NCBI GenBank assembly: GCA_949288805.1
Contig: CASELL010000009.1
Coordinates: 1-35,451 of the forward strand
Direction of reading: 5' to 3'
Length of the DNA: 35,451 nt
Source: an uncultured Alphaproteobacteria bacterium
Lineage (GTDB): Bacteria; Pseudomonadota; Alphaproteobacteria; Rickettsiales; UBA1997
Below the pieces are notes generated by a model. It was not told where the DNA came from. It worked only from the letters and a program-made list of their open reading frames with translations, and did not search any database. Position 1 is the stretch's first letter. Every line of letters starts with the position of its first letter. Positions 1-7,420 of the stretch are shown in pieces. The position numbers and the translations under genes are program-made.

Positions 1-1
1 A

Positions 2-103
2 ACCAACAAAGAAATGTGTGATGAAATAGAATCTAAAATTAGAGAAAAACTAAAATCATCTCCTGCTAAATTAGTTGTTGGTGGAGAGGTGGAGGAAGAA
101 TAA
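2..103 (+). CDS. recA: Probable RecA, C-terminal end only (partial)
   Basis: The frame is open from the window edge to a TAA at 101-103 and gives 33 residues. The segment NKEMCDEIESKIREKL resembles the end of the RecA core, where a conserved Asn is followed by a short helix of the form EIExKIRxxL. It is then followed by a variable acidic tail, here ending in VEEE, as is common in RecA. If the call is right, this is the recombinase that coats single-stranded DNA, drives strand exchange and triggers LexA cleavage. Only the tail is visible, with no ATPase motif, so the call rests on this short match and on the acidic end. A perfect hairpin follows the stop codon directly. Confidence 0.5.
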   Translation, partial: TNKEMCDEIESKIREKLKSSPAKLVVGGEVEEE

Positions 104-140
104 TATCTCAACCTATGGTTGAGATATTATATTATTTTAA
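101..140. terminator. Bidirectional terminator hairpin, recA end / ankyrin gene
   Basis: A perfect 13-bp stem (101-113 with 117-129) has a 3-nt loop. T-rich sequence follows on the plus side. The 5' arm starts at the stop codon of the upstream gene, and the ankyrin gene ends at 137 on the other strand. The one hairpin can therefore serve both convergent genes. Confidence 0.8.
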
Positions 141-712
141 CAAGGTATTGCCAAACACATTCTTGGCTCTTTATCAACTTCTTTACTTGCAGAAGATAAA
201 TGTGAGTGAAGACTTTCTTTACTAGCTTTTCTCATGTATTCATCTCTTTCTTTTTTTAATTCATATAAAATATCAACCAAATCATTTCTATCAGACATTT
301 TTGCTATATCAATTGGATCAAATTCAAATCTATTTTTTTCTTTTATATCTGCACCATTTTCTACAATAAGTGAATACATAAAATATCTTTCGTTTTTTGG
401 AGCATTTTCTTTTGAGAAACAACATAGTAAAGCAAGAGGTGTATTTCCGTCTATATCTGGTGCATTTGGGTCAGCTCCAGCTTCTAATAACATTCTGAAC
501 ATATCAACATTATCAGCTATTATCGCTACTTGAAGAGGAGTCAAACCATCTTTATTTTGTTTGTTCAATAAAGATATATTATTTTTAATATATGCTCTAA
601 CAAGTTTTTTTTTACCATTCTTTATTGCTAAACTAAGGAAGTTAAGCTGTGTTTCTTCTGGCAAAGAATTGGTAGGAACCAATCTTATTACTTTTTTTGT
701 CTTTTTTGTCAT
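137..712 (-). CDS. Small ankyrin-repeat protein
   Basis: A 191-residue protein built mostly of ankyrin repeats. The clearest repeat covers residues 55-84 (DGLTPLQVAI, then LLEAGADPNA). A second, with an insertion of about six residues, covers 88-124 (DGNTPLALL, then LIVENGADIKE). Weaker repeats flank these at about 22-52 and 128-153. There is no signal peptide or membrane segment, so it is cytoplasmic unless exported by a dedicated secretion system. Ankyrin repeats bind proteins and are common among the effectors of host-associated alphaproteobacteria, but nothing here shows export. The tail after residue 153 is charged and Ser-rich and ends in CLAIPC, a Cys-containing end reminiscent of lipid-modification sites. 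That last point is speculative. The neighbouring gene at 1026 is another effector candidate. Confidence 0.85.
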   Translation of the reverse strand: MTKKTKKVIRLVPTNSLPEETQLNFLSLAIKNGKKKLVRAYIKNNISLLNKQNKDGLTPLQVAIIADNVDMFRMLLEAGADPNAPDIDGNTPLALLCCFSKENAPKNERYFMYSLIVENGADIKEKNRFEFDPIDIAKMSDRNDLVDILYELKKERDEYMRKASKESLHSHLSSASKEVDKEPRMCLAIPC

Positions 713-1025
713 TTTTTTTCCTTTATTTTATTAATAATTTGATTGTTTAATAATTTAAAACAATCTACATAATTAAAGATATAAATTATTTTTTAGAATA
801 CAAAATATTTAAGTTTTTATTTTAAAAATAAAATAAATTTATATTTACATAATTTAATTATAATAATATATAAGATTTACAATTTTATTAATGAAAATAT
901 TAATTGACTTTAATGTTAGTTGTGTTATGATATATTGGATTATTTATATTGTTTTTATTTATTAACAATTATACAATATTCAAAAATTTTTTTAATAGAA
1001 TAATAAAAGAAATATTAGTTTTATT
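713..1025. other. AT-rich divergent intergenic region
   Basis: About 310 bases separate the divergent ankyrin gene and the gene at 1026. I see no tRNA, no convincing small gene and no long repeat. There is an A/T-only inverted repeat at 815-833 (9-bp arms around a single base), probably without meaning in such AT-rich DNA. The only supported element is the promoter at 904-931. Confidence 0.6.
904..931 (+). promoter_or_regulatory. Sigma-70-type promoter for the gene at 1026
   Basis: TTGACT (904-909), a 16-base spacer and TATGAT (926-931) match 5/6 bases in each box. Transcription would start near 938 and leave a leader of about 88 bases before the ATG at 1026. Confidence 0.5.
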
Positions 1026-2333
1026 ATGGAACTTTTTAATAGTTTATTATATAGAAATAAACAATTTGTCCCAACGTGGTTTTGTGCTACAGAAGAAGAT
1101 AGCTATAATTCTGAAAACGAACTATCACTCTCTTTATTAAACGACAAAAAAAATTCTTTTTCAGTGGAAGCTAGGGACAAAAATGGTTCTGTTAAAGCCT
1201 TGGTAGAGATAGATAAGAAAAGCGGTAAAATAATTTCATTATTACCACGAGAAGAAACAGACAGAATAAAGATATTTAGAACATTGTTTAAGAAAAATAT
1301 GCTTTCTTTTTCAAAAAAATATGGGTTTTTGCCATTAGATTTAATTTTATGTATATCTATGTTATATGGTACAAATGATAATTTAAGATTTTTCTTTCAA
1401 GATATTTATTATCCTAATGGTTTTGATGGAGTATCAGAAAATGATTTGCGTGTTTATACAAATATTTATAACTCTATTAGTAATCTAGAAAATGGTGGCG
1501 TTATTGTTAATATTCTTGGTAGCATTAAAACAGGTGGACATATTAATCTTTTGTTAAAAACCAAAGATGATAATTTTACGATTTTTGATACAGAAACTCC
1601 TTTTTCTCCTGTTTTTTATACATTTTGTAATTTTGTATTAAGAAACTTATTTATACAAGAAAAATTAATTGATCGCGAGACAGAAGAAGTTGATATTTTA
1701 GGATTAAAAAAAGATTGTTTATTGTTAAATGATAAAAAAAATTCTTTTCAGGGACCTAAGTCTTGTTTTTTAATGGTTTTGTCTTTTTTGGAAATATATA
1801 AACAAAATAAGGATTTTGTTCGTAGAGCAGAGGAATATTTTAAAAATGAAGCTGGGCTTTTTATGATATTACAACAAGCCATAGCTTTTATTAGTGATGA
1901 TAAAGATATCTTAAACTTGACTATAAAAAAAAGCATATTTTCTTCAGATATTACAATATCTAAAATGGTTACTAAATTTATAACCTCAAATGAATATGGC
2001 GAGGGTGTGCCCGATTGTAATTTTAATATACCTTTAAATGATACAGATAAGACTATACCTTTAGATTGTTTGGTTAATATATATACATTGTCTATTTTGT
2101 TAAATAAAATAACAAGAGAAAATAAAACTAGTATCGATATATATAAACAAACACCACAAACAGTGAAGACAAAAGATAGAATTATAGATAAAATAAAACA
2201 CGACAAAGAAGAAACAGAAGAAAACGAAACAGTTCCAGAGAAGAAAAGAGAAAGATTGCTTCAACAAAAAGAAGTATTAAGAGAAATAACAAGCGATCTT
2301 ACGGACTCAAAAGAAAAAGCTGTCAGTAAATAG
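1026..2333 (+). CDS. Candidate effector with a CE-clan cysteine protease-like residue order
   Basis: A 435-residue protein I cannot assign to a named family. The middle part shows the residue order of CE-clan peptidases (Ulp1/SENP and YopJ types). GGHINLLL places a His at 172 on a hydrophobic strand. FTIFDTE places Asp188 or Glu190 on the next strand. QGPKSCFLMVLSFL places Gln242 five residues before Cys247 at the start of a helix. In that clan these four positions are the catalytic His, acid, oxyanion Gln and nucleophilic Cys, used for deubiquitination, deSUMOylation or acetylation. The C-terminal 60 residues are highly charged and probably helical. There is no signal peptide. LLNDKKNSF occurs twice, at residues 37-45 and 233-241. 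The gene has its own promoter and a terminator after the stop. The family link is inferred from residue spacing only. Confidence 0.5.
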   Translation: MELFNSLLYRNKQFVPTWFCATEEDSYNSENELSLSLLNDKKNSFSVEARDKNGSVKALVEIDKKSGKIISLLPREETDRIKIFRTLFKKNMLSFSKKYGFLPLDLILCISMLYGTNDNLRFFFQDIYYPNGFDGVSENDLRVYTNIYNSISNLENGGVIVNILGSIKTGGHINLLLKTKDDNFTIFDTETPFSPVFYTFCNFVLRNLFIQEKLIDRETEEVDILGLKKDCLLLNDKKNSFQGPKSCFLMVLSFLEIYKQNKDFVRRAEEYFKNEAGLFMILQQAIAFISDDKDILNLTIKKSIFSSDITISKMVTKFITSNEYGEGVPDCNFNIPLNDTDKTIPLDCLVNIYTLSILLNKITRENKTSIDIYKQTPQTVKTKDRIIDKIKHDKEETEENETVPEKKRERLLQQKEVLREITSDLTDSKEKAVSK

Positions 2334-2354
2334 TTTTCTGTTGGTTAATCAAAA

Positions 2355-2385
2355 ATCATGAAATCTTAATATAAGATTTCATGAT
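2355..2385. terminator. Bidirectional terminator between the effector candidate and adhE
   Basis: A perfect 14-bp stem (2355-2368 with 2372-2385) has a 3-nt loop. A-rich sequence lies on the left and T-rich sequence on the right, so it can end transcripts from both convergent genes. Confidence 0.8.
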
Positions 2386-2399
2386 AATTATATTTTATA

Positions 2400-5003
2400 T
2401 TAAAAATCTATATTATAATCTCCATTAAAGGCTCTAATATATAATTCTTTCATTTCACTAATTAATGGATATCTAGGATTAGCAGAAGTACATTGATCAT
2501 CAAACGCTTTTTCTGCTATATCGTCGACTGAATCCATAAAATCCTTTTCTGTAAAGTTATAATTAAACTTTTTAATTCCTTCCTTAATTGATGGAGCTAT
2601 ACCAATGGAAGATTTTAATTTTTCTATTGCTTTAACAAGATTATCAACTTTTTCTTGTGTTGTTTTACCACCAAGAGCTAGATAATCTGCTATTTCAGCA
2701 TATTTTTCACAAGCATTAGGATATTTATATTGAGCAAAAGCAGTTTGTTTTACAGGAACTGGATTTGAATTAAACTTAATTACTTGACTTAAACAATAAG
2801 CATTAGCAATACCATGTGCTATATGGAATCTAGCACCTAGTTTATGAGCTAATGAATGACATATACCTAAGAAAGCATTAGAGAAAGCCATACCTGCTAT
2901 ATTTGCAGCATAATGTATTTGTTCTTTTGCTTCTTCATCACCATCATTAACAGATTTCTCAAGATATTTAAAAATCATTTTAATTGCTTGTAAAGCAAGA
3001 GCATCAGTAAATGGTGAAGCCATAACTGAAACATATGCTTCTAATGAATGAACTAATGCGTCAATACCAGAAGCAGCAGCAAGTCCTTTTGGCATAGTTT
3101 TTGCTAAGTCTGGATCAACAATTGCCATAGTTGGAGTAAAAGCATAATCAGCTATTGAATATTTATTTTGAGTTTTTTCATCTGTAATAATTGTGAAAGG
3201 TGTAACTTCTGAACCTGTTCCTGATGTGGTAGGAATACAAACTAGATCTGCTAAACTTCCTAGTTGTGGTATTTCAAAAACTCTTTTTCTAATATCCATA
3301 AATCTCATAGCCATATCTTCAAATTTTAATTCTGGGTGTTCGTACATCATCCATACCATTTTAGCAGCATCAATAGGAGAACCACCACCAAGTGCTATGA
3401 TTACATCAGGTTTTAAATTATTACAAGCTTTTAAAGCTCTTTCAACTAATGTTAAAGTAGGATCTGGTTCAACATCTGAAAATAGGTCGTATTTAATATT
3501 TAAATTATCTAATACATCTGTAATTCTTTTTGTATAACCAAGATCAAATAAAACTTTATCTGTAACTATAAAAGCCTTCTTTTTGCCTTTTAATTCTTGT
3601 AAAGCAAAACTTACACAACCTTTTTTAAAGTATATTTTAGGTGGAACTTTAAACCATAACATATTTTCCTCTCTTTCTGCAATTGTTTTAATATTAATAA
3701 GGTGTTTTACTCCAATATTTTCACTAACAGAGTTACCACCCCAAGATCCACAACCAAGTGTTAAAGATGGTTCTAATCTAAAATTAAATAAATCACCAAT
3801 ACCACCATGTGAAGAAGGAGTGTTGATTAATATTCTTGATGTGGTTAAAACTTCACCAACTTTTTGTATTCTTTCTTCGTTTTTTGTATATAATACAGAA
3901 CTGTGGCCATTACCACCTAAAATAATTAAGTCTTCTGCTTTTTTTACACCTTCATCAAAGTTTTTAACTTTATACATAGCTAAAATTGGAGAAAGTTTTT
4001 CATGAGCAAATGGTTCTTTATCACTTGTATCACTAACTTCACCAATTAATATTTTTGTATTATTAGGAACTTTAATACCAGCCATTTCAGCAATTTTACA
4101 AGCAGATTGACCCACTATACCAGCATTTAATTTTCCATTAGCAAAAAATAAATCTGCTAATTTTTTATTTTCTTCTTTTTTTAATATATAACAACCTCTA
4201 TCTTCAAATTCTTTTTTTACTTCATTATATATTTTATCAACTATAATAACAGATTGTTCAGAAGCACAAATCATACCATTATCAAAAGTTTTACTCAATA
4301 TAATTGAACTAACTGCCATTTTTATATCTGCTGTTTCATCTATTATAGCAGGAACATTACCAGCACCTACACCAATAGCAGGAGTACCTGAACTATAAGC
4401 AGCCTTTACCATACCTGGACCACCTGTTGCTAAAATTAAACTAATATCCTTATGTCCCATTAAAGCACCAGATAATTCAACAGTAGGATCATCTATCCAA
4501 CCAATTATATTTTCAGGAGCACCAAACTTTACAGCTGTTTCTAAAACTAATCTTAAAGCTTCACAAGTACATTTTTTTGCTCGTGGGTGAGGAGAAACAA
4601 CAAGCCCATTTCTAGTTTTTAAAGCAATTAAAGCTTTAAAAATAGCTGTAGAAGTAGGGTTTGTAGTAGGAATAACTCCTGCTATAACACCAACAGGACA
4701 AGCAACTTTTGTTAATCCATGAACTGGATCTCTTTCTAAAATACCACAAGTTTTAGTATTTTTATATTTATTATAAATATATTCTGCTGCGAAATGGTTT
4801 TTGATAACTTTATCTTCCACTATACCCATGCCAGTTTCTTCAACTGCCATTTTAGCAAGTGGTATTCTTTCTTTACACATATACAAAGCAGTTTGTCTAA
4901 AAATTTCATCAACTTGCTCTTGTGTATAAGTTGCGAATTTTTCCTGCGCTTTCTTAACTTTACCTATTAAGATATCAAGATCTTCCAATGATTTTACTAT
5001 CAT
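2400..5003 (-). CDS. adhE: Bifunctional acetaldehyde-CoA / alcohol dehydrogenase
   Basis: A full-length AdhE of 867 residues (usual length about 870-890). It reduces acetyl-CoA to acetaldehyde and then to ethanol, reoxidising two NADH, and is the main redox valve of mixed-acid fermentation. The N-terminal aldehyde dehydrogenase half carries the catalytic Cys246 in DNGMICASEQ and the glycine-rich segment ATGGPGMV near 192. The C-terminal half, from about residue 450, is an iron-dependent alcohol dehydrogenase. It has the GGGSPIDAAK nucleotide loop and the metal-binding His residues in GICHSLAHKLG and FHIAHG. AdhE forms cytoplasmic spirosome filaments in other bacteria. The gene stands alone between a terminator and a divergent promoter region. 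It is commonest in facultative or strict anaerobes and so argues for a low-oxygen habitat. Confidence 0.97.
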   Translation of the reverse strand: MIVKSLEDLDILIGKVKKAQEKFATYTQEQVDEIFRQTALYMCKERIPLAKMAVEETGMGIVEDKVIKNHFAAEYIYNKYKNTKTCGILERDPVHGLTKVACPVGVIAGVIPTTNPTSTAIFKALIALKTRNGLVVSPHPRAKKCTCEALRLVLETAVKFGAPENIIGWIDDPTVELSGALMGHKDISLILATGGPGMVKAAYSSGTPAIGVGAGNVPAIIDETADIKMAVSSIILSKTFDNGMICASEQSVIIVDKIYNEVKKEFEDRGCYILKKEENKKLADLFFANGKLNAGIVGQSACKIAEMAGIKVPNNTKILIGEVSDTSDKEPFAHEKLSPILAMYKVKNFDEGVKKAEDLIILGGNGHSSVLYTKNEERIQKVGEVLTTSRILINTPSSHGGIGDLFNFRLEPSLTLGCGSWGGNSVSENIGVKHLINIKTIAEREENMLWFKVPPKIYFKKGCVSFALQELKGKKKAFIVTDKVLFDLGYTKRITDVLDNLNIKYDLFSDVEPDPTLTLVERALKACNNLKPDVIIALGGGSPIDAAKMVWMMYEHPELKFEDMAMRFMDIRKRVFEIPQLGSLADLVCIPTTSGTGSEVTPFTIITDEKTQNKYSIADYAFTPTMAIVDPDLAKTMPKGLAAASGIDALVHSLEAYVSVMASPFTDALALQAIKMIFKYLEKSVNDGDEEAKEQIHYAANIAGMAFSNAFLGICHSLAHKLGARFHIAHGIANAYCLSQVIKFNSNPVPVKQTAFAQYKYPNACEKYAEIADYLALGGKTTQEKVDNLVKAIEKLKSSIGIAPSIKEGIKKFNYNFTEKDFMDSVDDIAEKAFDDQCTSANPRYPLISEMKELYIRAFNGDYNIDF

Positions 5004-5099
5004 GTTTTTTAAAGGTTGTTTTTTTCTATTAAATAAATTATTTTATTTAAAAAGCAAGAAAAATATTATTCTTGATTTATTTTTATAATAATATAATCT

Positions 5100-5960
5100 A
5101 TGAATAAGTTAATAAATAATTTTTTTATGAAAGAATACGATGTATTAGTTATAGGTTCTGGTCCTGCCGGAAATACTACTGCTATTTATACAGTTAGAGA
5201 TGGACTAAAAACTGCTATTTTTACTGGTTCTAGTGTAGGAGGACAATTAACAATTACAACAGATGTTGAAAACTTTCCTGCTTTCCCTAAACCAATTAGA
5301 GGATTAGATTTAATGAATAATATGTTAGAACAATCTAAAAATCTTGGTGTTGATATAGTTTATGATACAATTAAAAAAGTAGATTTTTCTAAAAGACCTT
5401 TTATTTGTGAAACTGAAGGTGGAGAAGTTTACTCTGCTAAAAATCTTGTTATTGCCACAGGTGCTAATACTAGATGGTTAGGGCTTGAAAGCGAAAAACG
5501 ATTTATTGGTTTTGGTGTTTCTGGTTGTGCTACATGTGATGGTAATTTTTTTAGAAACAAGCCGGTTGCTGTTATAGGTGGTGGGGATAGTGCTGGTATT
5601 GAAGCCTTACATATGAGCCATATTGCTTCAAAAGTTTATTTAATATATAGAAGTAGTTCTTTTTCTCATATGCAAGAAGCTATATCTAAAAAAGTTTTAA
5701 GCGATGAAAAAATAGAAATATTATTTGATACTGAAGTTGAAGAAGTTTGTGGAACTGAAAAACCTAAAATGATGACTTCTTTAAAATTATTTAATAATAA
5801 AAATAATGAAAAAAGAGAAATAACAGTAGATGCGATGTTTGTTGCTATTGGTAGAAAACCAGAAAGCAATATTTTTGCTAATTCTGGATTAAAAATAGAC
5901 GATAAAGGTTATATAATTACTGAACCAGATAGTGCTAGAACGACAATAAATGAAGTTTAG
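5100..5960 (+). pseudogene. trxB: Thioredoxin reductase lacking its C-terminal FAD segment
   Basis: The protein matches TrxB up to its last quarter. It has an N-terminal FAD-binding GSGPAG at 19-24, the redox pair CATC at 143-146 and an NADPH-binding GGGDSAG at 160-166. It then ends in ARTTINEV at 286 residues. Intact enzymes (about 310-320 residues) continue here with a GVFAAGD motif that contacts FAD and a closing helix, in all about 40 residues. The missing part is not visible downstream, where the NUDIX gene begins 11 bases before this stop. The protein is therefore either a remnant or a variant that would bind FAD poorly. ATG 5127 is a good alternative start, giving MKEYDVLVIG like most TrxB. 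A TATAAT at 5092-5097 is too close to the ATG at 5100 to leave that codon inside a transcript starting there. Confidence 0.8.
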
Positions 5961-6399
5961 AAAGGCAATAGGTACTATTATTTTGAATAATAAAAATAAA
6001 ATAATAGTATTTCAAAGAAGTGATTATCCCGATTCTTGGCAGGGACCAGAGGGGGGAATAGAAGGTGAAGAAACTACTCTTGATGCTTTATATAGAGAAT
6101 TATATGAAGAAGTTGGGTTAGAAAAAAAAGATTTTGATATTATTGCTACAAGAGATGAACCTTTTAGATATTTTCTTGATGAAGAAGCAAAAAATAAATT
6201 TGGTATTGACGGACAAGAGAAGTATTTTTTTATTATTAAATTAAAAGATGATAATTTTAAATTTAAGTTTGATAATAAAAAAGATGAAATTGAGTTTTTA
6301 AATTATAAAGTTTTAGAAAACAATAAAGATATGTTAAAAACTGTACCTTTATTTAAAAAAGATATTTATAAAGAAATTATTGAATATTTTAACTTATAG
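5950..6399 (+). CDS. NUDIX hydrolase, RppH-like
   Basis: A 149-residue NUDIX protein with a complete catalytic box: Gly35, Glu41, Arg49-Glu50, Glu53-Glu54 and Gly56 in the order GX5EX7REUXEEXGU. The segment WQGPEGGIEGEE before the box and GQEKYFFIIKL after it resemble RppH. RppH removes pyrophosphate from 5' triphosphate ends of mRNA and so starts decay. The usual RppH wording is WQMPQGG, so the match is not exact, and another nucleoside-diphosphate substrate is possible. The ATG lies inside the last codons of the truncated trxB and overlaps it by 11 bases. That arrangement suggests the deletion that shortened trxB brought this gene into contact with it. The HExxH gene starts three bases after the stop. 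Confidence 0.85.
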   Translation: MKFRKAIGTIILNNKNKIIVFQRSDYPDSWQGPEGGIEGEETTLDALYRELYEEVGLEKKDFDIIATRDEPFRYFLDEEAKNKFGIDGQEKYFFIIKLKDDNFKFKFDNKKDEIEFLNYKVLENNKDMLKTVPLFKKDIYKEIIEYFNL

Positions 6400-6402
6400 T
6401 TT

Positions 6403-7338
6403 ATGTCAAATGAATTAATTATATATAATGATAAAATAAGAAAACAAGATAACTTATTAATAAGTTATCTTTATTCTGGACTTGAAACTGGTAAAAAATC
6501 TTACGTTGACGATTTTATTTTTTGTATTACTGAATTATACAGGATACCACTTTTTGCCTGTATGTTAAATGCTGTAATTACAAAAATTAAACATAAAGAG
6601 GCAGAATTTAAATTAATGCCTTTAAGGAGTTGGGATAGAGTTTTGGGACATTGTGCTACTGCTACAAAAGAAATTAAAGCACAAGAGAGTGTTTTTAATA
6701 AAGGACTTTTTACAAAACACCACACTATTGTTATAAGAAGCATTACTCCAACAATAATAATACATGAGGTTGGCCACGCTATTGAACATATAGCAGGAAT
6801 AAATGTAAATGGAGATTTTAAAACTAATTTATATGATGATTTTAGAGCAAATAATAGTAATTCTATACAGTTAAAAAGTGCAGTAAAAGATGTAATGCAA
6901 GATCAATTAAAAAGTTATAAATTAGAACAAACAATGGTAGAGCTTTTTGCTAGATTTTTTGAAATGTTAGCAATGTCAAAAGAGGTTGGTGGTTGGAGTA
7001 ATTATCAGTTTGAATTAGAAGATATTAGTATTTATTTTTCTAATACTGTTGCTTGGGCTAATGATTGTTTGGTTCCTATTTTAAAGAAAAAAACAGATAG
7101 AGATATTGAAAAAGCCTCAATAGATTTTGTTAATTCAATAGAACCATATAAAAAAAAATGGACTCAACAATTTAAGTCAAGATTTGTTGATACTGATGAT
7201 GTTAAAACAAAATGGCAAAAATTACATGAAACAACAGAAAAAAATGTTAAAGATACTATGACTTATTTTAATAATCAACAATTATCCAAACTTGATAATG
7301 GTGTGGAATATATTGATTTTACCAAGAAAAATAAGTAG
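6403..7338 (+). CDS. Uncharacterised protein with a zincin-type HExxH motif
   Basis: A 311-residue protein I do not recognise. A strongly hydrophobic strand is followed by HEVGHAIEHI at 121-130, the zinc-binding and catalytic signature of zincin metallopeptidases. About fifty residues later a helix EQTMVELFARFFEM (175-188) offers Glu180 or Glu175 as the third zinc ligand, the spacing expected of a gluzincin. There is no signal peptide or membrane helix, so the protein is probably cytoplasmic or exported by another route. The last 80 residues are Lys-rich and likely helical. It starts three bases after the NUDIX gene and is probably co-transcribed with it. Peptidase activity is inferred from the motif only, and neither substrate nor family is known. 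Confidence 0.7.
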   Translation: MSNELIIYNDKIRKQDNLLISYLYSGLETGKKSYVDDFIFCITELYRIPLFACMLNAVITKIKHKEAEFKLMPLRSWDRVLGHCATATKEIKAQESVFNKGLFTKHHTIVIRSITPTIIIHEVGHAIEHIAGINVNGDFKTNLYDDFRANNSNSIQLKSAVKDVMQDQLKSYKLEQTMVELFARFFEMLAMSKEVGGWSNYQFELEDISIYFSNTVAWANDCLVPILKKKTDRDIEKASIDFVNSIEPYKKKWTQQFKSRFVDTDDVKTKWQKLHETTEKNVKDTMTYFNNQQLSKLDNGVEYIDFTKKNK

Positions 7339-7365
7339 TTTTACTGTTTTAAGATAAAAAATTAA

Positions 7366-7394
7366 TTGATAATTTATTTTTTTGTTATTATAAT
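7366..7394 (+). promoter_or_regulatory. Strong sigma-70-type promoter for the Mur ligase operon
   Basis: TTGATA (7366-7371), a 17-base spacer and a perfect TATAAT (7389-7394). The predicted start near 7401 leaves a leader of about 20 bases before the ATG at 7421. Confidence 0.65.
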
Positions 7395-7420
7395 TTTTAT
7401 GTGTTAAATTTTTATATATA

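Noticed and set aside
815-833. A/T-only inverted repeat between the ankyrin gene and 1026
   Set aside because: Such short A/T palindromes are expected by chance at this base composition, and no gene end is nearby.
949-1140. A 63-codon plus-strand frame overlapping the start of the effector candidate
   Set aside because: It starts in the leader, runs out of frame into the real gene and encodes a composition-driven Phe/Ile/Asn string.
3193-4005. Two open frames (114 and 140 codons) on the plus strand inside adhE
   Set aside because: They are antisense to a fully conserved enzyme and their products look like back-translation of adhE, with no family features.
5060-5080. Small inverted repeat between adhE and trxB as an operator
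   Set aside because: The arms are only about six bases with no second copy, so an operator or terminator role cannot be supported.
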